Shown here one piece after another: positions 30,917 through 32,409 of a stretch of 32,409 nucleotides of DNA. Within the stretch, counting starts at the first letter, position 1; each line of letters begins with the position of its first letter. The stretch is taken from contig JAJZIZ010000001.1 of assembly GCA_021846005.1 (NCBI GenBank), positions 1-32,409 on the forward strand. The letters run 5' to 3'. A program made the position numbers and the translations under genes. The notes beneath the pieces were generated by a model that made no database searches, was not told the DNA's origin, and saw only the letters and a list, made by a program, of their open reading frames with translations. This DNA comes from Microcaldota archaeon. Its GTDB lineage: Archaea > Micrarchaeota > Micrarchaeia > Micrarchaeales > CABMGC01.

Positions 30917-31753
30917 TCAATTAATATCTATAATAATCGGTGCGTGGTCACTTGGAGCTTCAAGTTTTTCTGCAGGAGCGCGTTCTTCTTTATCTATCCA
31001 TATCCTATTTACTAAATTTGCGGCGTTTTTGTCTCCTAGAACCAAATCGAAACGCAGACCTTCATTGCGATTAAAGCCATTTCTCATATAAGGCCACCAA
31101 GTGAAAACGCGTTCTTGAGTTTTTGTTCGTAAGATATCCTGTAATCGGTTTCCTTGAAGCTTTTTTAGCCAAGCTCTCTCTTCAGTTGTACAATGAATTC
31201 TGTCCTTAAGTCCTTTAGGATCCCATACGTCACAATCATCAGGAGCCACGTTAAAGTCTCCCATGACGAGAAGAGGAGGGGTCTGTGGTAGGCTTTGTAA
31301 CCAGTTTCCAAATGCCTCCATCCAACGGCCTTTCAGTAGAAACTTATTGCTTGTCCTATTTTCACCGTTTATTACATACGCATTAACCAACCGAAATCCG
31401 CCAATACAAGCTGATAGCACTCGCGCCTCGCCAGATGCTGGGTCTTCTGGAAAACCGCGTAAAACTTCAGAAAACTTAAGATGGTCTTCTACTTTAACAG
31501 ACGTAATGGAATGAGCCATTAAATTATGTTGTTTGGCACCGCCACGAACTAGTATGGCAACACCATTATAGCTAGTTTGACCGTAAAGTATTGAGTGATA
31601 ACCTGCAGTGCTCAATTGAGCTTCAGGAAAATCGGGATCAGCTACCTTAGTTTCCTGTAAGCATAATATTTCGGGCATATGCCTTTTGAGAAGTGCTAAC
31701 AGTCTAGGTATCCGTGCACGGACAGAATTTATATTCCAAGATATAATACGCAT
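30917..31753 (-). CDS. xthA: Exonuclease III / AP endonuclease
   Basis: The 278-aa protein is a complete exonuclease III of the EEP family, which cuts DNA at abasic sites and degrades 3' ends. Visible active-site residues are Asn7 (SWNINSVR), Glu34 (CLQETK), Tyr in VNAYVINGE, Asp and Asn in MGDFNVAPDD, Asp in RFDLVLGD and His in PSDHAPIII. Insertions and style are those of bacterial XthA, and codon use differs from the flanking archaeal genes, suggesting acquisition from bacteria. It is the only intact gene in the tRNA-flanked island. ATG 31753 has only a weak AT-rich upstream region. Confidence 0.92.
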   Translation of the reverse strand: MRIISWNINSVRARIPRLLALLKRHMPEILCLQETKVADPDFPEAQLSTAGYHSILYGQTSYNGVAILVRGGAKQHNLMAHSITSVKVEDHLKFSEVLRGFPEDPASGEARVLSACIGGFRLVNAYVINGENRTSNKFLLKGRWMEAFGNWLQSLPQTPPLLVMGDFNVAPDDCDVWDPKGLKDRIHCTTEERAWLKKLQGNRLQDILRTKTQERVFTWWPYMRNGFNRNEGLRFDLVLGDKNAANLVNRIWIDKEERAPAEKLEAPSDHAPIIIDIN

Positions 31754-32134
31754 AAGTATTACTGTAATAATTATTTATTAAAACCCATTTTACGGATACT
31801 TTGTATCCATTGAAATTCTAAATGTATGAAATTGAATAGCCAATTTTATTTTGGCTGTTGGGTTTATTAGAGTGGCCGGTAAGCGCATCGATCAATGTTG
31901 AAAAACTTTTTACGAAAAGTTTTATCAAAAAGTCTTGGTGCGCAACCTTTTTGGAAAGGTTGAGCCAAAACACTAGGTGCGGTTTGCGCGGGATTTGCAC
32001 CGTAGCTCTTTATATTTCTAAATGCGGTATAATCCATGTGCGGATACACAGATGTTCGCATTTTACGAAATATGATCTACGGTGGCTTAAATGGCTAGAA
32101 AAATAGATTACAGGGCGCGTGAGAGCGCGCCGTT
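31754..32134. other. Non-coding, hairpin-rich end of the island
   Basis: No credible gene is seen. Five inverted repeats follow one another. AGCCAA/TTGGCT spans 31838-31856. AAAACTTTT/AAAAGTTTT spans 31902-31923. CAACCTTT/AAAGGTTG spans 31943-31962. GGCGCG/CGCGCC spans 32114-32131. CGTT/AACG spans 32131-32141 and runs into the tRNA copy. Short open frames here have no ribosome-binding site. Confidence 0.6.
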
Positions 32135-32196
32135 CGCAACGGCAGCGCGCCCGCTTTGCATGCGGAAGGTTGCGGGTTCAAATCCCGCCAAGTCCA
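32135..32196 (+). repeat. 62-bp direct repeat, right copy (attR-like partial tRNA-Ala)
   Basis: The sequence is identical to 30282-30343. The 5' acceptor strand GGGCTTG is absent and replaced by a GC-rich hairpin, so this copy cannot fold into a functional tRNA. Confidence 0.85.
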
Positions 32197-32280
32197 CTGT
32201 ATCATTTCTCTGCAAATAAAGCCATCATGCGCATGCATGCAGTGGCAATATCACTTCCTTCATCAATTTCCATGCGGTGT

Positions 32281-32296
32281 GTCTGAAATTTCAGAC
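32281..32296. repeat. Perfect 16-bp palindrome
   Basis: GTCTGAAATTTCAGAC equals its own reverse complement. It lies 38 bp beyond the stop of a putative leftward gene and could be a terminator stem or a protein-binding site. Confidence 0.5.
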
Positions 32297-32333
32297 CAAG
32301 AAACGAACTTAGGAACTTGACAAATTATAAATC

Positions 32334-32409
32334 TTAACATTCGATGGATCCTGTTTCTCTCTTCTCTCTTTTTGGTATAGTGAGAGGTACGTCTCCTGTA
32401 GCGAATTTG
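32334..32409 (-). CDS. Possible C-terminal end of a leftward gene cut by the window edge
   Basis: A frame open from the right edge reads KFATGDVPLTIPKREKRETG and then SIEC before a TAA (32334-32336). It has a protein-like, charged composition, but 24 residues are too few to identify or to be sure of. Confidence 0.3.
   Translation of the reverse strand, partial: KFATGDVPLTIPKREKRETGSIEC

Larger units (their letters stand above)
30344..32196 (+). mobile_element. 1.85-kb segment between tRNA-Ala repeats (putative integrated island)
   Basis: It is bounded by the intact tRNA-Ala and the 62-bp partial copy. It contains a broken radical SAM gene, an epimerase fragment, an intact bacterial-type exonuclease III and a hairpin-rich end. 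Several parts look more AT-rich or more bacterial than the flanks. No integrase, replication or capsid gene is present, so it would be a remnant or a passenger moved in trans. Recombination between the repeats would excise 1853 bp and leave an intact tRNA. Confidence 0.65.

Noticed and set aside
32135..32196. Second functional tRNA-Ala
   Set aside because: The 5' acceptor strand and part of the D arm are missing, so no cloverleaf forms.
1..32409. CRISPR array, rRNA genes, origin of replication
   Set aside because: No regularly spaced repeats, no rRNA segments, no Orc1/Cdc6 gene or cluster of origin boxes was seen.

Overview
This is archaeal chromosomal DNA. The archaeal-type core genes are the Topo VI B subunit, sliding clamp (PCNA), SecY, tRNA m2,2G26 methyltransferase Trm1, an Lhr-type helicase beside its metallophosphoesterase, a Dim2/Pno1-like KH protein, ribosomal protein eS26, DUF357, and a COG2522-type HTH regulator. 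Many genes carry box A (TATA) motifs about 22-32 nt before the start codon (leaderless transcription). Others use GGTG-type Shine-Dalgarno motifs. Short intergenic gaps, frequent ATGA overlaps and many tiny proteins suggest a compact genome. A DPANN lineage such as Micrarchaeota is my best guess, but this is inference because no rRNA is present.

Layout. 1-820: the start of a leftward gene cut by the window edge, and an internally deleted IS605-type tnpB whose right end abuts an amidohydrolase. 818-5770: amidohydrolase, a convergent glutamate-cysteine-ligase-like gene, a small basic repeat protein, a leftward eS26/zinc-finger membrane pair, a degenerate RpiB-like protein and an HTH regulator. 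5781-9320: glutamate dehydrogenase, then leftward KH-top6B. 9365-12582: a second truncated tnpB, then a V4R-domain gene abutting secY. 12649-17284: winged-helix regulator, DUF1059, a Cys-containing mini-ORF with a CPA antiporter, leftward ankyrin/RNase HI, and phosphoesterase. 17281-23147: lhr, divergent PCNA-DUF357-trm1, and a carbamate-kinase-like gene. 23230-30039: glycosyltransferase, alpha/beta hydrolase, an AT-rich surface glycoprotein candidate, ferredoxin-parvulin, an M16 peptidase divergent from a TPR-AAA ATPase, and an acidic 37-aa protein.

30272-32196 is the most unusual part. An intact tRNA-Ala(UGC) is followed 1.85 kb later by a perfect 62-bp copy of its 3' portion. The DNA between is unlike its surroundings: a broken radical SAM gene, an epimerase fragment, an intact bacterial-type exonuclease III and a cluster of hairpins. 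It looks like a small integrated island or the remnant of a larger one, with no integrase left. A second possible insertion scar lies around 25223-26168, where an AT-rich surface-protein gene is bracketed by a 20-bp repeat of the parvulin gene tail.

Housekeeping replication, translation and secretion genes are thus interleaved with mobile-element debris (two tnpB remnants), a tRNA-flanked island, and several small genes of unknown function with convincing promoters or ribosome-binding sites.
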